Notes under the pieces: model-generated | Seen by the model: only the letters and a program-made list of their open reading frames with translations | What the model was told of the DNA's origin: nothing | Databases searched by the model: none | Shown here: in pieces, positions 16,499 to 24,628 of the stretch | How positions within the stretch are numbered: the first letter of the stretch is position 1 | Layout: each line of letters begins with the position of its first letter | Assembly (NCBI RefSeq): GCF_003387575.1 | Contig: NZ_QUAB01000018.1 | Coordinates: forward strand, 1-64,000 | DNA from: Microbacterium bovistercoris | Lineage (GTDB): Bacteria > Actinomycetota > Actinomycetes > Actinomycetales > Microbacteriaceae | DNA: 64,000 nt | Direction of reading: 5' to 3' | Position numbers and translations under genes: made by a program

Positions 16499-17286
16499 TG
16501 GACATCGTGGACGCACACGTGCACATCTGGGACGTCGACGCGTTCCCGATCCCGTGGTTCCATGACGGCCTCGGTCTGCCCCCTGTCTCCGCGCCGGAAG
16601 CCTTTCGCGACGCGGCCGCGCCCTGCGGGGTCTCGGCCGCCGTCGCCGTGCAGGTCGCGGACTCCGTCGAGGAGGCGCGCTGGCTGGCGGCGACGACCGC
16701 GACGGACCAGATGCTCACCCGCGCCGTACTGCAGTACGAACCCGAGCCGGGACGAGTCCTGGGCGCCACGGCGTTCGAGGACGCCACGTTCAGCGGCATC
16801 CGTGCGGCGATCCCGCAGTTCGCGGCCGATCTCTCGGACGTGCCGGGTCTGGACGCCCTGACCGACGCCCTGGGGTCTGCAGGACGGGTGCTGGAGCTGC
16901 TGCTGCGCCCGGAGCAGCTGCCGGGCGCGGCAGCGCTCGCCGGCCGGCATCCGGCGACGCCGATCGTGCTGTGCCATCTGGGCCTCGGCCACGGCGCGGC
17001 CACGGAGGCGTGGCGGTCGGGTCTGGCGGCGTTCGCCGCCGCCGGCAACACATACGCGAAGTTCTCCGGGCTGCTCTCGCCGACTCGGACGGATGCCGAG
17101 CTCTCGGCGCTCGCCCGCACGGCGCGGGGCCTCTTCGGCGCCGACCGCCTGATGTTCGGCAGTGACTGGCCGATGTCGGCCCGCACGCACACCTACGCCG
17201 AGGTCGTCGACGCCGTCTCCCGCGTGATGCCCGACAGCCCGGCCTTCTGGACCGGCACTGCCGCCCGCCTCTACCCTCTGTCCTGA
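16498..17286 (+). CDS. Amidohydrolase-2 family lactonase (sugar 1,5-lactone hydrolase-like)
   Basis: 262-residue TIM-barrel amidohydrolase; the start shares a base with the preceding stop (TGATG). The metal motif DAHVHIWDVDAFP is at the N-terminus, VLCHLGLG mid-protein, and MFGSDWPMS near residue 220 with the conserved Asp. Members of this group (L-fucono- and L-rhamnono-lactonases) open the lactone made by the dehydrogenase encoded just upstream. Paralog of the gene at 39492-40397. Last gene of the importer A operon. Confidence 0.85.
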   Translation: MDIVDAHVHIWDVDAFPIPWFHDGLGLPPVSAPEAFRDAAAPCGVSAAVAVQVADSVEEARWLAATTATDQMLTRAVLQYEPEPGRVLGATAFEDATFSGIRAAIPQFAADLSDVPGLDALTDALGSAGRVLELLLRPEQLPGAAALAGRHPATPIVLCHLGLGHGAATEAWRSGLAAFAAAGNTYAKFSGLLSPTRTDAELSALARTARGLFGADRLMFGSDWPMSARTHTYAEVVDAVSRVMPDSPAFWTGTAARLYPLS

Positions 17287-17326
17287 GACCTCTCCCGCCC
17301 GGGTCGCCAGCGACCGCCCTTCGTCA

Positions 17327-17424
17327 CTTCGTCTCGCTGCGCTCGCTCAGCACGGCGCTCGTCGCTGGCGCTCCTCGCTCAGGAGCCGGGCACCCGGGTC
17401 CTGAGCGAGCGAAGCGAGACGAAG
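17327..17424. repeat. Palindromic repeat cluster after the importer A operon
   Basis: CTTCGTCTCGCTGCGCTCG (from 17327) and its near-complement GAGCGAGCGAAGCGAGACGA (to 17424) enclose a third partial arm, GCTGGCGCTCCTCGCTCAG, at about 17364-17382. The cluster occupies most of the 197-base gap before the GIY-YIG gene. Same family as 1803-1885 and 17786-18062. It may terminate the operon. Confidence 0.8.
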
Positions 17425-17483
17425 GACGTGCCGCTGTGGAGAACTCCAGGCGCCCCGTCCCGGAACGGCGTACCTTCGCCGTC

Positions 17484-17789
17484 ATGCCTCACGTCTACAT
17501 CCTGAAGTGCTCGGATGGCAGCCTCTACACCGGGAGCACTTGGAACCTCGAGTACCGTCTCGCCCAGCACGAGTTCGGCGAGGGCGGCGACTACACGAGA
17601 CGACGCCGTCCGGTCGAACTCGTGTGGTGTGCGGAGTTCTCGCGTGTGGACGAAGCATACGGATGGGAACGCCGGATCCACGGCTGGTCGCGAGCCAAGA
17701 AGCAGCTCCTCATAGACGTGAAGTACGAGGACCTGCCCGGATGGAGCAGGAGACAGCGCGAGGCGAAGCGGGCCGAGGATCGTGACTGA
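17484..17789 (+). CDS. GIY-YIG domain protein (UPF0213-type small nuclease-like)
   Basis: 101 residues, a single GIY-YIG domain: HVYILKCSDGSLYTGST carries the two strands, with Tyr equivalents. YRLAQHEFGEG-YTRRRRP and ELVWCAEF follow, then the conserved Glu helix EAYGWERRIHGWSRAKK. Small stand-alone members of this family have no settled role. The start is preceded by TACCTT and seven bases, suggesting a leaderless mRNA. It sits alone between two blocks of palindromic repeats. Confidence 0.87.
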   Translation: MPHVYILKCSDGSLYTGSTWNLEYRLAQHEFGEGGDYTRRRRPVELVWCAEFSRVDEAYGWERRIHGWSRAKKQLLIDVKYEDLPGWSRRQREAKRAEDRD

Positions 17790-18062
17790 CGTCCTTCGTC
17801 TCGTCGCTGGCGCTCCTCGCTCAGGACCCGGGGATCGGACTGTCGCACGCCCCGGGTCCTGAGCGAGCGAGGAACGAGCGAGACGAAGGACGCCCTCACC
17901 AGTGTCTGACGTCCTTCGTCTCGCTTCGCTCGCTCAGGAACCGGGAAGTCGAACCTCAGGAGCCACGCTTCGGGTCCTGAGCGAGCGAGGAACGAGCGAG
18001 ACGAAGGGCGTCCCCGCAGCTGGGACTGACGTCCTTCGTCTCGCTTCGCTCGCTCAGGAGCC
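17786..18062. repeat. Tandem array of palindromic repeats, 120-base period
   Basis: CTGACGTCCTTCGTCTCG begins at 17786, 17906 and 18026, exactly 120 bases apart. The first two units each close with the complementary arm GGGTCCTGAGCGAGCGAGGA and CGAGCGAGACGAAGG; the third is a half unit. Unit interiors differ, so this is not a recent perfect duplication. It fills the 278-base gap between the convergent GIY-YIG and gntR genes, and no coding signal is seen in it. Confidence 0.85.
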
Positions 18063-18067
18063 GGGCC

Positions 18068-18739
18068 TCAGGAGCCGGTGGAGCCGGAGTCGTCCAGCAG
18101 GGTGCCGGCGGCGTGACTGCGGAACAGGTCGGCCGCAGCATCCGCATCTCCGGCGTCGAGAACGTCGAGCAGGCCGCGGTGCCAGTCGGCCACCTCGTGC
18201 CAGTCGCCGGTGAACTTCGGATCTCCGAGCACGTGCATGACGCGCAGGCTGGGCTCGAGCAGATCCCACATCTTCGGAAGGTAGACGTTGCCGCTCGCCT
18301 CGATCACAGTCCGGTGGAAGGTGAAGTCGAGCTCGCGGAAGCGGGCGAGGTCGGGGGCGTCCGCCGCCTCGTGCATCGCGTCGATGAGGTCGGAGAGCGC
18401 GGCGCGGCGCTCCTCATCCAGGGTGCCGCAGGCGAGCCGTCCGGCCAGTCCCTCGAGCTCGACGCGGGCGACCTTGGCCTGGCTCGCCTCCTCCTGCGAG
18501 TAGCTGGCGACGAAGTTGCCCTGGTGCCGCACGTGCGACACCAGCCCTTCGTGCGCGAGCCGCTTCAGCGCGTCGCGCACCGGCGCCTGGCTGACCTGCA
18601 GCTGACGGGCCAGCTGCGACTCCACCAGCTGCTCCCCGGGGGCCAGGGTCGAGTCCTTGATCATCTCCTTGATCATCGAGTAGATCTGATCCGACAGCAG
18701 CCCCCGCTGCAGCCCCATCGTCCCGAGCGCATCAGTCAT
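18068..18739 (-). CDS. GntR-family (FCD) regulator, probable repressor of the ATTAGCGAT regulon
   Basis: 223 residues from ATG 18739; a GTG six bases upstream is also possible. The winged helix is near residues 10-75 (ESQLARQLQVSQAPVRDALK). The FCD domain follows, with RVELEGLAGRLACG, FRELDFTFHRTVIEASGN and HRGLLDVLDAGDADAAADLF. TACACT and six bases precede the ATG, so the mRNA is probably leaderless. Its promoter overlaps the operator variant at 18756-18775, implying autoregulation, and matching sites precede importer A and the beta-helix gene. The likely inducer is a sugar acid from the pathway (inference). Confidence 0.9.
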   Translation of the reverse strand: MTDALGTMGLQRGLLSDQIYSMIKEMIKDSTLAPGEQLVESQLARQLQVSQAPVRDALKRLAHEGLVSHVRHQGNFVASYSQEEASQAKVARVELEGLAGRLACGTLDEERRAALSDLIDAMHEAADAPDLARFRELDFTFHRTVIEASGNVYLPKMWDLLEPSLRVMHVLGDPKFTGDWHEVADWHRGLLDVLDAGDADAAADLFRSHAAGTLLDDSGSTGS

Positions 18740-18745
18740 GTTCAC

Positions 18746-18775
18746 AGTGTACTTTCGTTATCGACTATCGCTAAT
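18746..18775 (-). promoter_or_regulatory. Promoter and operator 2 of the ATTAGCGAT regulon, before gntR
   Basis: The minus-strand -10, TACACT (18751-18746), lies six bases before the ATG. Immediately upstream is CGTTATCGACTATCGCTAAT (18756-18775, plus strand), which matches the site before the beta-helix gene at 15 of 20 positions. The site overlaps the final codon of the SGNH gene, so the regulator gene can be transcribed separately from the operon upstream. Confidence 0.6.
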
Positions 18776-19375
18776 GCCGGCGGCATCCCGCCAGGCCTGC
18801 GCGATCAGACGCGATCCTTCCGGGGTCGGGTGCACGCCGTCCGGCGCGAGCTCGGCCGCATCGCGCCCCTCCGCCGCGGCCGCGAACAGGGCGGCCAGCG
18901 GCACGAGCGCGGCGTCGTACTCCTCCGCCAGGCGCACCACGACTCGTCGCTTCTCCTCGAGGTCGATGAGCCAGCCCTGCTGCTCGTCGTCCAGTGGCAG
19001 GAAGAACGGCTCCATGAGGATCAGCCGCGGGCTGTGCGCGGCCACGACGGCGTCGAGGATGCGGCGGTACGCGGCCTCGTAGTCGGCGGTGTCCGTGGGG
19101 TCGTCGCTGTCATGCCGCCGCAGCATCTCGTTCACGCCCACGTACACCGTGAGCAGCTCGGGCGCCGTCGGCATCAGCTCTGCGCCCCAGCGCGCCTCGA
19201 GGTCGGCCACGCGGTTACCGGCGATCCCGAGGTTGCGCACCGTGGCGCCGCCGGCGACGAGTTCGTCCGCGAGCAGCGACACGTATCCGTCGCCCAATGA
19301 GGCGGCGTCGCCCCTGTCGCGACCGGCGTCGGTGATCGAATCCCCGATGAACACGATCCTGCGGGGTGCTGACAT
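18758..19375 (-). CDS. SGNH/GDSL-family hydrolase (probable carbohydrate esterase)
   Basis: 205 residues, no signal peptide. Block I IVFIGDSITDAGRDRG holds the nucleophile Ser near residue 13, block II gives NLGIAGNRV (Gly), block III YVGVNEML (Asn), and block V PDGVHPTPEGSRLIA supplies the catalytic Asp and His. The length fits the cytosolic sugar-esterase branch that removes acetyl groups from xylo- and other oligosaccharides. It lies 10 bases downstream of the beta-helix gene and upstream of gntR on the same strand. Confidence 0.88.
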   Translation of the reverse strand: MSAPRRIVFIGDSITDAGRDRGDAASLGDGYVSLLADELVAGGATVRNLGIAGNRVADLEARWGAELMPTAPELLTVYVGVNEMLRRHDSDDPTDTADYEAAYRRILDAVVAAHSPRLILMEPFFLPLDDEQQGWLIDLEEKRRVVVRLAEEYDAALVPLAALFAAAAEGRDAAELAPDGVHPTPEGSRLIAQAWRDAAGISDSR

Positions 19376-19385
19376 CGTCTGCCTC

Positions 19386-22300
19386 CTAGTTCTTCAGCTT
19401 CTTGCGCACGGACGTCTTGAGCTCGACGGTCGCCGTGTCCAGTGTGACGGTCAGGGTCTGGTGCGGACGCACCTTGCGGCTGTCGAAGCCCGTGACCATG
19501 TCGGCCGTCACCGGCTGCTGCGTCACCGTCCCGTCGCTCCACTCGACGTCGAGCAGCATCCCGGTCGTGTCGAGCTCCTCGCCCACCAGGTAGGCGGTCT
19601 TCGGCTTCGCGTCGTCCGCCCAGCGGATGCCGGCCACGCTGGCCGGCGGCGGCGTCGGGCGCACGACGAGCGTGTTCTCCTTGGCGTAGTGGTACAGGTT
19701 CAGGTACCCGTCGGCGCCGATGCGCAGGTTCTCCCTCGCGTCGAGCACGTTCCACACGGTCTTGCCGTCCACGCGCAGCACCACGCGCGTTCCGCCGTCC
19801 TCGGCGATCGCGCCCACCTCGATGCGATGCGTGCTGTTCGGCTCGATGACGGTGTTCGGGATGATGTCGAGCATCGTCTGGCCTGGCGTCCAGCTCTGGA
19901 ACTCGAGCGTGTCCTCCTTGACGATGAACAGGTATCCGGTGTTGGAGTTCTGCCAGGCGGGGATCCCGGTCTGGTCGGAGCGCACCTGGAAGCCGTACCA
20001 GCCGCCGTCGAAGGCGCCGAAGTCCGCATCGAACTGCAGCAGCTCGTCGGCATAGCGCTCCGCCTTGTACCCGTACACGCCCTGCGCGGTCAGTCGCACC
20101 CCGTCGTCGCCGACGGCGATGCCGTCCGCGACGCTCCAGTTCGCGGCGTCCTTCAGCTGGGCGTCCAGCCGCTTCGCCGGGTACTCGGCGTCCGCCACGG
20201 TGACGGTCACGGAGTCGGTGAGCGCCGGGTCGGAGACGGATGCCGCGGTGACGGTCGTGGTTCCGGCGCCGACGGCGGCGATGCGCCCGTCGACGACCGT
20301 CGCGACCGCCGGGTCGGCGACGGTCCAGGTGACGCGGGTGTCACTGGCGTCCTCCGGAGCCGCCGTCGCCTTCACACTGTGCCGCTCGCCGACGTTCAGG
20401 GCGAGGGTCTCGGCGTCCAGGCTGATGCCCGTCACCGGCACACCCGACAGCGAGAATCCGATGTTGTCGAGGTCGAGCGACTTGTATCCCTCGACGTAGA
20501 AGCCGACGCGGCCGGCGGCGCCGGGAGCCGGGTCCCTGCCCTCCAGCACGACGGAGCCGTTCACGACGATCCTGATCTTGCCGTCCTGCACGGCGATCCG
20601 CACGTGGGAGGTCTTCCCGTTCGGCAGCGCCTGGTCGGCCGGGAGCACCTTCTCGGCGACGATCTGCCAGTTGCCGTCGAAGATGTCCCAGGTCGGACCG
20701 GCCGCCGCATTTCGGTACCGGATGTAGCCGCCGCCGTTCTGGTTGCGGTTGTAGATCAGCAGGTCGGACTTCACGACGTCGCCGGCAGGCGGGGTGACGT
20801 CGAAGTCCAGCACGAACTGGGTGAAGTCGCGGGGCAGCAGCGAGTTCGCGCCGTTCACGATGCGGTACACCTTGTTGCCCGTGGCGTCGACCTGGATGCT
20901 GCGGTTCGGGTCGGTCGGCCAGCTGTTCGCCCCCGACTCGAAGTCGGTGAAGTGCAGCACGCCGTCGCCCTCGGAGACGATGACCTCGATGGTCGCCTGC
21001 TTCGCGGTGTCGGACTTCGCGGTCGCGGTCACGGTCGTCGTTCCCGGGCCCATGCCGAGGACGACGCCCTTGGCGTCCACCGTCGCGACCGCCGTGTCGG
21101 CGGAGGTGTAGGTGACCTCGGCATCCGCGGCGTTCCAGGGCAGCGGCACCGCACGGACGCGGACCTGATCGCCGGCGTCGAGGTGCACCTGGTCGCTGTC
21201 GAAGGCGATGCCCGTCAGCTCCACCTTCTCCGGCGACTGGGACTGGCCGATGTGACCCTGCACGCCGATCTCATCGAACGCGATGGGCTCGAAGCCGGGG
21301 ATCTCGGTGAACACCTCGGAGTCCGCCTTCAGCGCGTAGTCGCCCTTCGAAGCATCCACGAAGCCGGGGTCGGCCGTCGCGACGAGGTTGGTGCCGTAGT
21401 TCAGCAGGTTCTTGCCGTCCTTCGCGCCCTGGTCGTTCAGTCCGGCGATCGGCTTGCGGTTCGGGTTCCACACCACGTTCTTCGCGTAGGTGCTGTGGTC
21501 TGGGTAGTAGTGGTTGTCCTCGAAGAAGTGGGCCAGTTCGGGGTACTTCTCGAGGTACGGCGTGCCGACGAAGTCGTTGTTCTCCTCGAACACCCGCTTC
21601 CACTCCGGCATGTACGACCGGTCGACGACGTTGCCCTCCTGGTCGCCCATCCACTGCTCGTAGTTGTCGTACGGAACGTAGGCGTCGACGAAGACGTTGT
21701 TGCTCGCGTTGATGTAGTCGGCCGAGCCGCTCTTGATCGCCGAGTTGCCCATGTTCACGAACACGTTCTTCTCGATCGTGAGGTCCCAGGTGAAGTTGTC
21801 GGCGTAGATGCCCTCGACGCCGGCGATGCCCACGCCGATGTCGTGGAAGTAGTTCTCGCGGAACACGTGCCCGCGCTGCTGCGGCGTCATCCCGGAGTTC
21901 ATGTAGATCGCGCCGAGGTCGTTGAACAGCTTGCAGACGTCGTACACCTCGTTGCGCTCGAACAGGTGGTCGTTGCCGTAGACGATGATGCCCGGGTGCG
22001 GGGCGTCATGGATCTTGTTGTTCTTCGCCACGTTGCCGACGCCGTCGAACATCACACCGGGGTTGTAGGCCTTGTGGTAGTACGCGAAGTCGGCGATCTC
22101 GGAGTTCTGCACGCTGTTGCGGCCGGGTTCGAGGGTCTTCTTGTCGCCGCCCTGCAGCACCACCCCGATGCCGCCGACGTGCGTGATCTTCGAGTCCGTC
22201 ACCGCGTGGTCGCGGCCCCCGCGGTTGATCGGGATGCCGTCGTAGGTGTAGCGACCGGGCGAGTTGATCAGCACGCCGCCGTCGGTGAAGTTGCGGATGT

Positions 22301-23423
22301 CGGCGTGCGAGATCTTCACGTTCGAGCCGCCGAGGATGACGGCGGCGGTGGCGCGCCCGTACTCCATCACGATGTCGTCGAAGGTGACGTAGGAGGTGTC
22401 GTCGGTGCGGAGCATGGGCTCGTTCAGCGTGGTGACGGTGACGTCGCCCTCGCCCGAGGTGAACGCGGCATTCGGGATCAGGTACAGCTTCCCGGCATCC
22501 CGGTCGATGTAGTACTCGCCGGGCGCATCGAGCTCCTCGAGCAGGTTCTGCGCGAAGTGGAAGTCGGGGAACCAGCTCTTCATGATCCCGGACATCTCGC
22601 CGTAGCGCAGCGTGATGGTCTTGGCGGTGGTGTCGATCTTCTCGATCTTGTTGTACGACCACTCCCAGCTGTAGCCGAAGATGCCGTCCAGCCAGACGTC
22701 CTTCGCCGCGGTCCAGTACTTCGGGCGGTCGTAGCCGTAGGTGAACGTGCCACCGCGGTCCTGCAGGTCGGCGTCCTTCCGGGTGGGGCCCGGATCGACG
22801 ATGTCGCCCATCTGCACGGTCGGGGTCGCCGCGTCGGCGTTGGGCCAGCGGGCCAGGGTCATGCCCTGCCCCGCGATGAAGAGCTCCATCGGCGGCGTCG
22901 TGCTGACGTCGTTGGCCTTCCAGTAGCCGTGCCGGCTGAGCTGCCCGAAGTCGGTGAGGCCGTGCGCCTTCAGGTCGATCTCGAGCACCTTGCTCCTGGC
23001 GGACTCCTCGACGATGCGGCCGGTGACCGCAGCATCTGCGACCTTGGCGAAGTCGTCGCGCGGCAGGGTGCTTCCGCCGGTGAGCGTCGCCCGCTCGCCG
23101 GGGTAGGAGCGGTACTCGATCGGATGATCCGCGGTTCCGGAGTCCTGTTGCTCGAGGGTGAAGGAGGCGCTGCGCCGGTACTCCCCCTCGCGCAGGAAGA
23201 CGGTCATCCCGTCGGGCAGGCCGGCGCCGGCCTTGAGCTGGCGGATGCGGTCGCGCGCGCCCTCGAGCGTTGCGAGCGGAGCGCCGATCGTGCCGGCCGC
23301 GGTGTCGTCACCCCCGGGCGCCACATAGAGGGCAGGACCGTCTGCGGCGGATGCCGGGGACGTCGCGGCGAGGGCCGATCCGAGGATCGCCGCCAGGGCC
23401 AGAGTTGCCAGTGCACGCTTCAT
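19386..23423 (-). CDS. Secreted multidomain right-handed beta-helix protein with Ig-like domains, putative glycosidase
   Basis: 1345 residues. Sec signal peptide about 1-26. A right-handed parallel beta-helix spans about 30-690, beginning LYVAPGGDDTAAGTIGAP and TVFLREGEYRRSASF and carrying repeated coils such as VTDSKITHVGGIGVVLQGG and FRENYFHDIGVGIAGVEGIY. Then a BIG_2 Ig domain (about 731-811), a concanavalin-like beta-sandwich (about 824-991), a second BIG_2 (about 994-1078), a second sandwich (about 1091-1248) and a C-terminal Ig-like domain. The N-terminal part resembles GH141-type proteins, a family with alpha-L-fucosidase and xylanase activities; this assignment is tentative. No sortase motif. 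Operator 3 precedes the gene. Confidence 0.85.
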   Translation of the reverse strand: MKRALATLALAAILGSALAATSPASAADGPALYVAPGGDDTAAGTIGAPLATLEGARDRIRQLKAGAGLPDGMTVFLREGEYRRSASFTLEQQDSGTADHPIEYRSYPGERATLTGGSTLPRDDFAKVADAAVTGRIVEESARSKVLEIDLKAHGLTDFGQLSRHGYWKANDVSTTPPMELFIAGQGMTLARWPNADAATPTVQMGDIVDPGPTRKDADLQDRGGTFTYGYDRPKYWTAAKDVWLDGIFGYSWEWSYNKIEKIDTTAKTITLRYGEMSGIMKSWFPDFHFAQNLLEELDAPGEYYIDRDAGKLYLIPNAAFTSGEGDVTVTTLNEPMLRTDDTSYVTFDDIVMEYGRATAAVILGGSNVKISHADIRNFTDGGVLINSPGRYTYDGIPINRGGRDHAVTDSKITHVGGIGVVLQGGDKKTLEPGRNSVQNSEIADFAYYHKAYNPGVMFDGVGNVAKNNKIHDAPHPGIIVYGNDHLFERNEVYDVCKLFNDLGAIYMNSGMTPQQRGHVFRENYFHDIGVGIAGVEGIYADNFTWDLTIEKNVFVNMGNSAIKSGSADYINASNNVFVDAYVPYDNYEQWMGDQEGNVVDRSYMPEWKRVFEENNDFVGTPYLEKYPELAHFFEDNHYYPDHSTYAKNVVWNPNRKPIAGLNDQGAKDGKNLLNYGTNLVATADPGFVDASKGDYALKADSEVFTEIPGFEPIAFDEIGVQGHIGQSQSPEKVELTGIAFDSDQVHLDAGDQVRVRAVPLPWNAADAEVTYTSADTAVATVDAKGVVLGMGPGTTTVTATAKSDTAKQATIEVIVSEGDGVLHFTDFESGANSWPTDPNRSIQVDATGNKVYRIVNGANSLLPRDFTQFVLDFDVTPPAGDVVKSDLLIYNRNQNGGGYIRYRNAAAGPTWDIFDGNWQIVAEKVLPADQALPNGKTSHVRIAVQDGKIRIVVNGSVVLEGRDPAPGAAGRVGFYVEGYKSLDLDNIGFSLSGVPVTGISLDAETLALNVGERHSVKATAAPEDASDTRVTWTVADPAVATVVDGRIAAVGAGTTTVTAASVSDPALTDSVTVTVADAEYPAKRLDAQLKDAANWSVADGIAVGDDGVRLTAQGVYGYKAERYADELLQFDADFGAFDGGWYGFQVRSDQTGIPAWQNSNTGYLFIVKEDTLEFQSWTPGQTMLDIIPNTVIEPNSTHRIEVGAIAEDGGTRVVLRVDGKTVWNVLDARENLRIGADGYLNLYHYAKENTLVVRPTPPPASVAGIRWADDAKPKTAYLVGEELDTTGMLLDVEWSDGTVTQQPVTADMVTGFDSRKVRPHQTLTVTLDTATVELKTSVRKKLKN

Positions 23424-23497
23424 CGCGTCTCCGATTGCTCATCGAGGGGCGCGGGTGGTGACCCGCACGGTCGCTGGGGCGACCAGTCGAAAGCCTA

Positions 23498-23517
23498 ACT
23501 AATCGATAATCGCTAAT
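23498..23517 (-). promoter_or_regulatory. Operator 3 of the ATTAGCGAT regulon, before the beta-helix gene
   Basis: ACTAATCGATAATCGCTAAT on the plus strand, 75 bases before the start codon of the minus-strand gene. Fifteen bases (CGATTATCGATTAGT in the other orientation) are identical to operator 1. The core ATCGAT is palindromic. The rest of the 284-base gap to the next plus-strand permease gene holds A/T-richer DNA (TTTCATCACAGTTTGTC region), probably that gene's promoter, but no clear hexamers. Confidence 0.65.
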
Positions 23518-23707
23518 CAAGCATCGATCCGCCCCCACGAGTCGCCTGCTTCAAACTTCACATCTCTTCCCGTTTCATCACAGTTTGTCTCGTTACTTGA
23601 TCGTGACAACGCCAGGTTGACGAGCGGCGCATGACCGGTAACCATGGAAATATCGCTGCAGGCACCCGAGCCGCCGCGGAACGCACCAAGGTCAAGGATG
23701 CCCAGTC

Positions 23708-24628
23708 ATGACAGAACTTCTCGATAGTTCACATAAGCTGTCAACAAATCGTCCGCGGCGGATCTCGAACGGGATGTTCGCCCTGCTGCTGACGGCGCCC
23801 GGCCTTGCCCTTCTCGCCGCCGTCGTCGTCTACCCGCTGATCACCGCCCTGGTCACGGCGTTCTTCGAGCAGAGCCTCGTCGAGCCCGGCCGTGAGTTCG
23901 TCGGCCTGGACAACATCATCGATGTGCTCACCGGCGACTTCCTCCGCCTGCTGTGGCAGACCATCGTCTTCACCCTCGGCACGACGATCGCGCCGTTCGT
24001 GATCGGTTTCGGTCTCGCCTTGGCCTTGAACACTCGCATCCGCGGCGCGAAGGTGCTGCGCGGCATCATGCTCATCCCCTGGCTGATCCCCGGCGTCGTG
24101 GTCTCGTTCCTGTGGATGTGGATCTTCAACGCCAACTACGGCGTGATGAATGCCGCTCTGGAGTCGATCGGACTGATCGACGAGCCGCAGGCGTGGCTCG
24201 CGAATCCGACCACCGCGATGATCGCGGTCATCGTCGCAAAGACCTGGCAGTCCTTCCCCTGGATGATGGTGATGCTGCTCGCCGGCCTGCAGACGGTGCC
24301 GCCCGAGCTCCACGAAGCGGCCGAGATCGACGGCGCCGGCACCGTGCGCCGCTTCTTCTCGATCACCGTGCCTCAGCTCAGCGGCATCATCGGGCTGGTG
24401 CTGCTGCTCGAGTTCATCTGGAACTTCCAGCACTTCGACATCATCTACGTGCTCACCGGCGGCGGCCCCGCCGGATCCACCCAGACCTTCGCCACCGCGG
24501 TGTACGAGACCGCGTTCACCGGATTCGACCTGGGCAGGGCCGGCGCTCTCGGCCTGCTCTGGATGGTCCTGCTGATGGGGCTGGTCGTCGTGTACGTCCG
24601 GTTCTCCGAGAAGGGAGAGAAGCGATGA
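23708..24628 (+). CDS. Carbohydrate ABC importer permease, MalF-type (importer B)
   Basis: 306 residues, six membrane helices. The EAA loop is ELHEAAEIDGAGTVRRFFSI near residue 200, followed by YVLTGGGPAGSTQTFATAVY. The first gene of importer B is the permease, and the binding protein comes third. The upstream 284 bases hold operator 3 of the divergent gene, so divergent co-regulation is possible. Confidence 0.92.
   Translation: MTELLDSSHKLSTNRPRRISNGMFALLLTAPGLALLAAVVVYPLITALVTAFFEQSLVEPGREFVGLDNIIDVLTGDFLRLLWQTIVFTLGTTIAPFVIGFGLALALNTRIRGAKVLRGIMLIPWLIPGVVVSFLWMWIFNANYGVMNAALESIGLIDEPQAWLANPTTAMIAVIVAKTWQSFPWMMVMLLAGLQTVPPELHEAAEIDGAGTVRRFFSITVPQLSGIIGLVLLLEFIWNFQHFDIIYVLTGGGPAGSTQTFATAVYETAFTGFDLGRAGALGLLWMVLLMGLVVVYVRFSEKGEKR

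Noticed and set aside
17786-18062. Possible CRISPR array
   Set aside because: Only two and a half units at a 120-base period, units are palindromic, and there are no 28-37 base repeats with unique spacers and no cas genes.
19089-23498. Plus-strand reading frame of 1469 codons opposite the beta-helix gene
   Set aside because: Composition is Val/Arg/Asp/His-rich with no signal peptide or domain, whereas the minus strand shows a signal peptide, beta-helix repeats and Ig domains.
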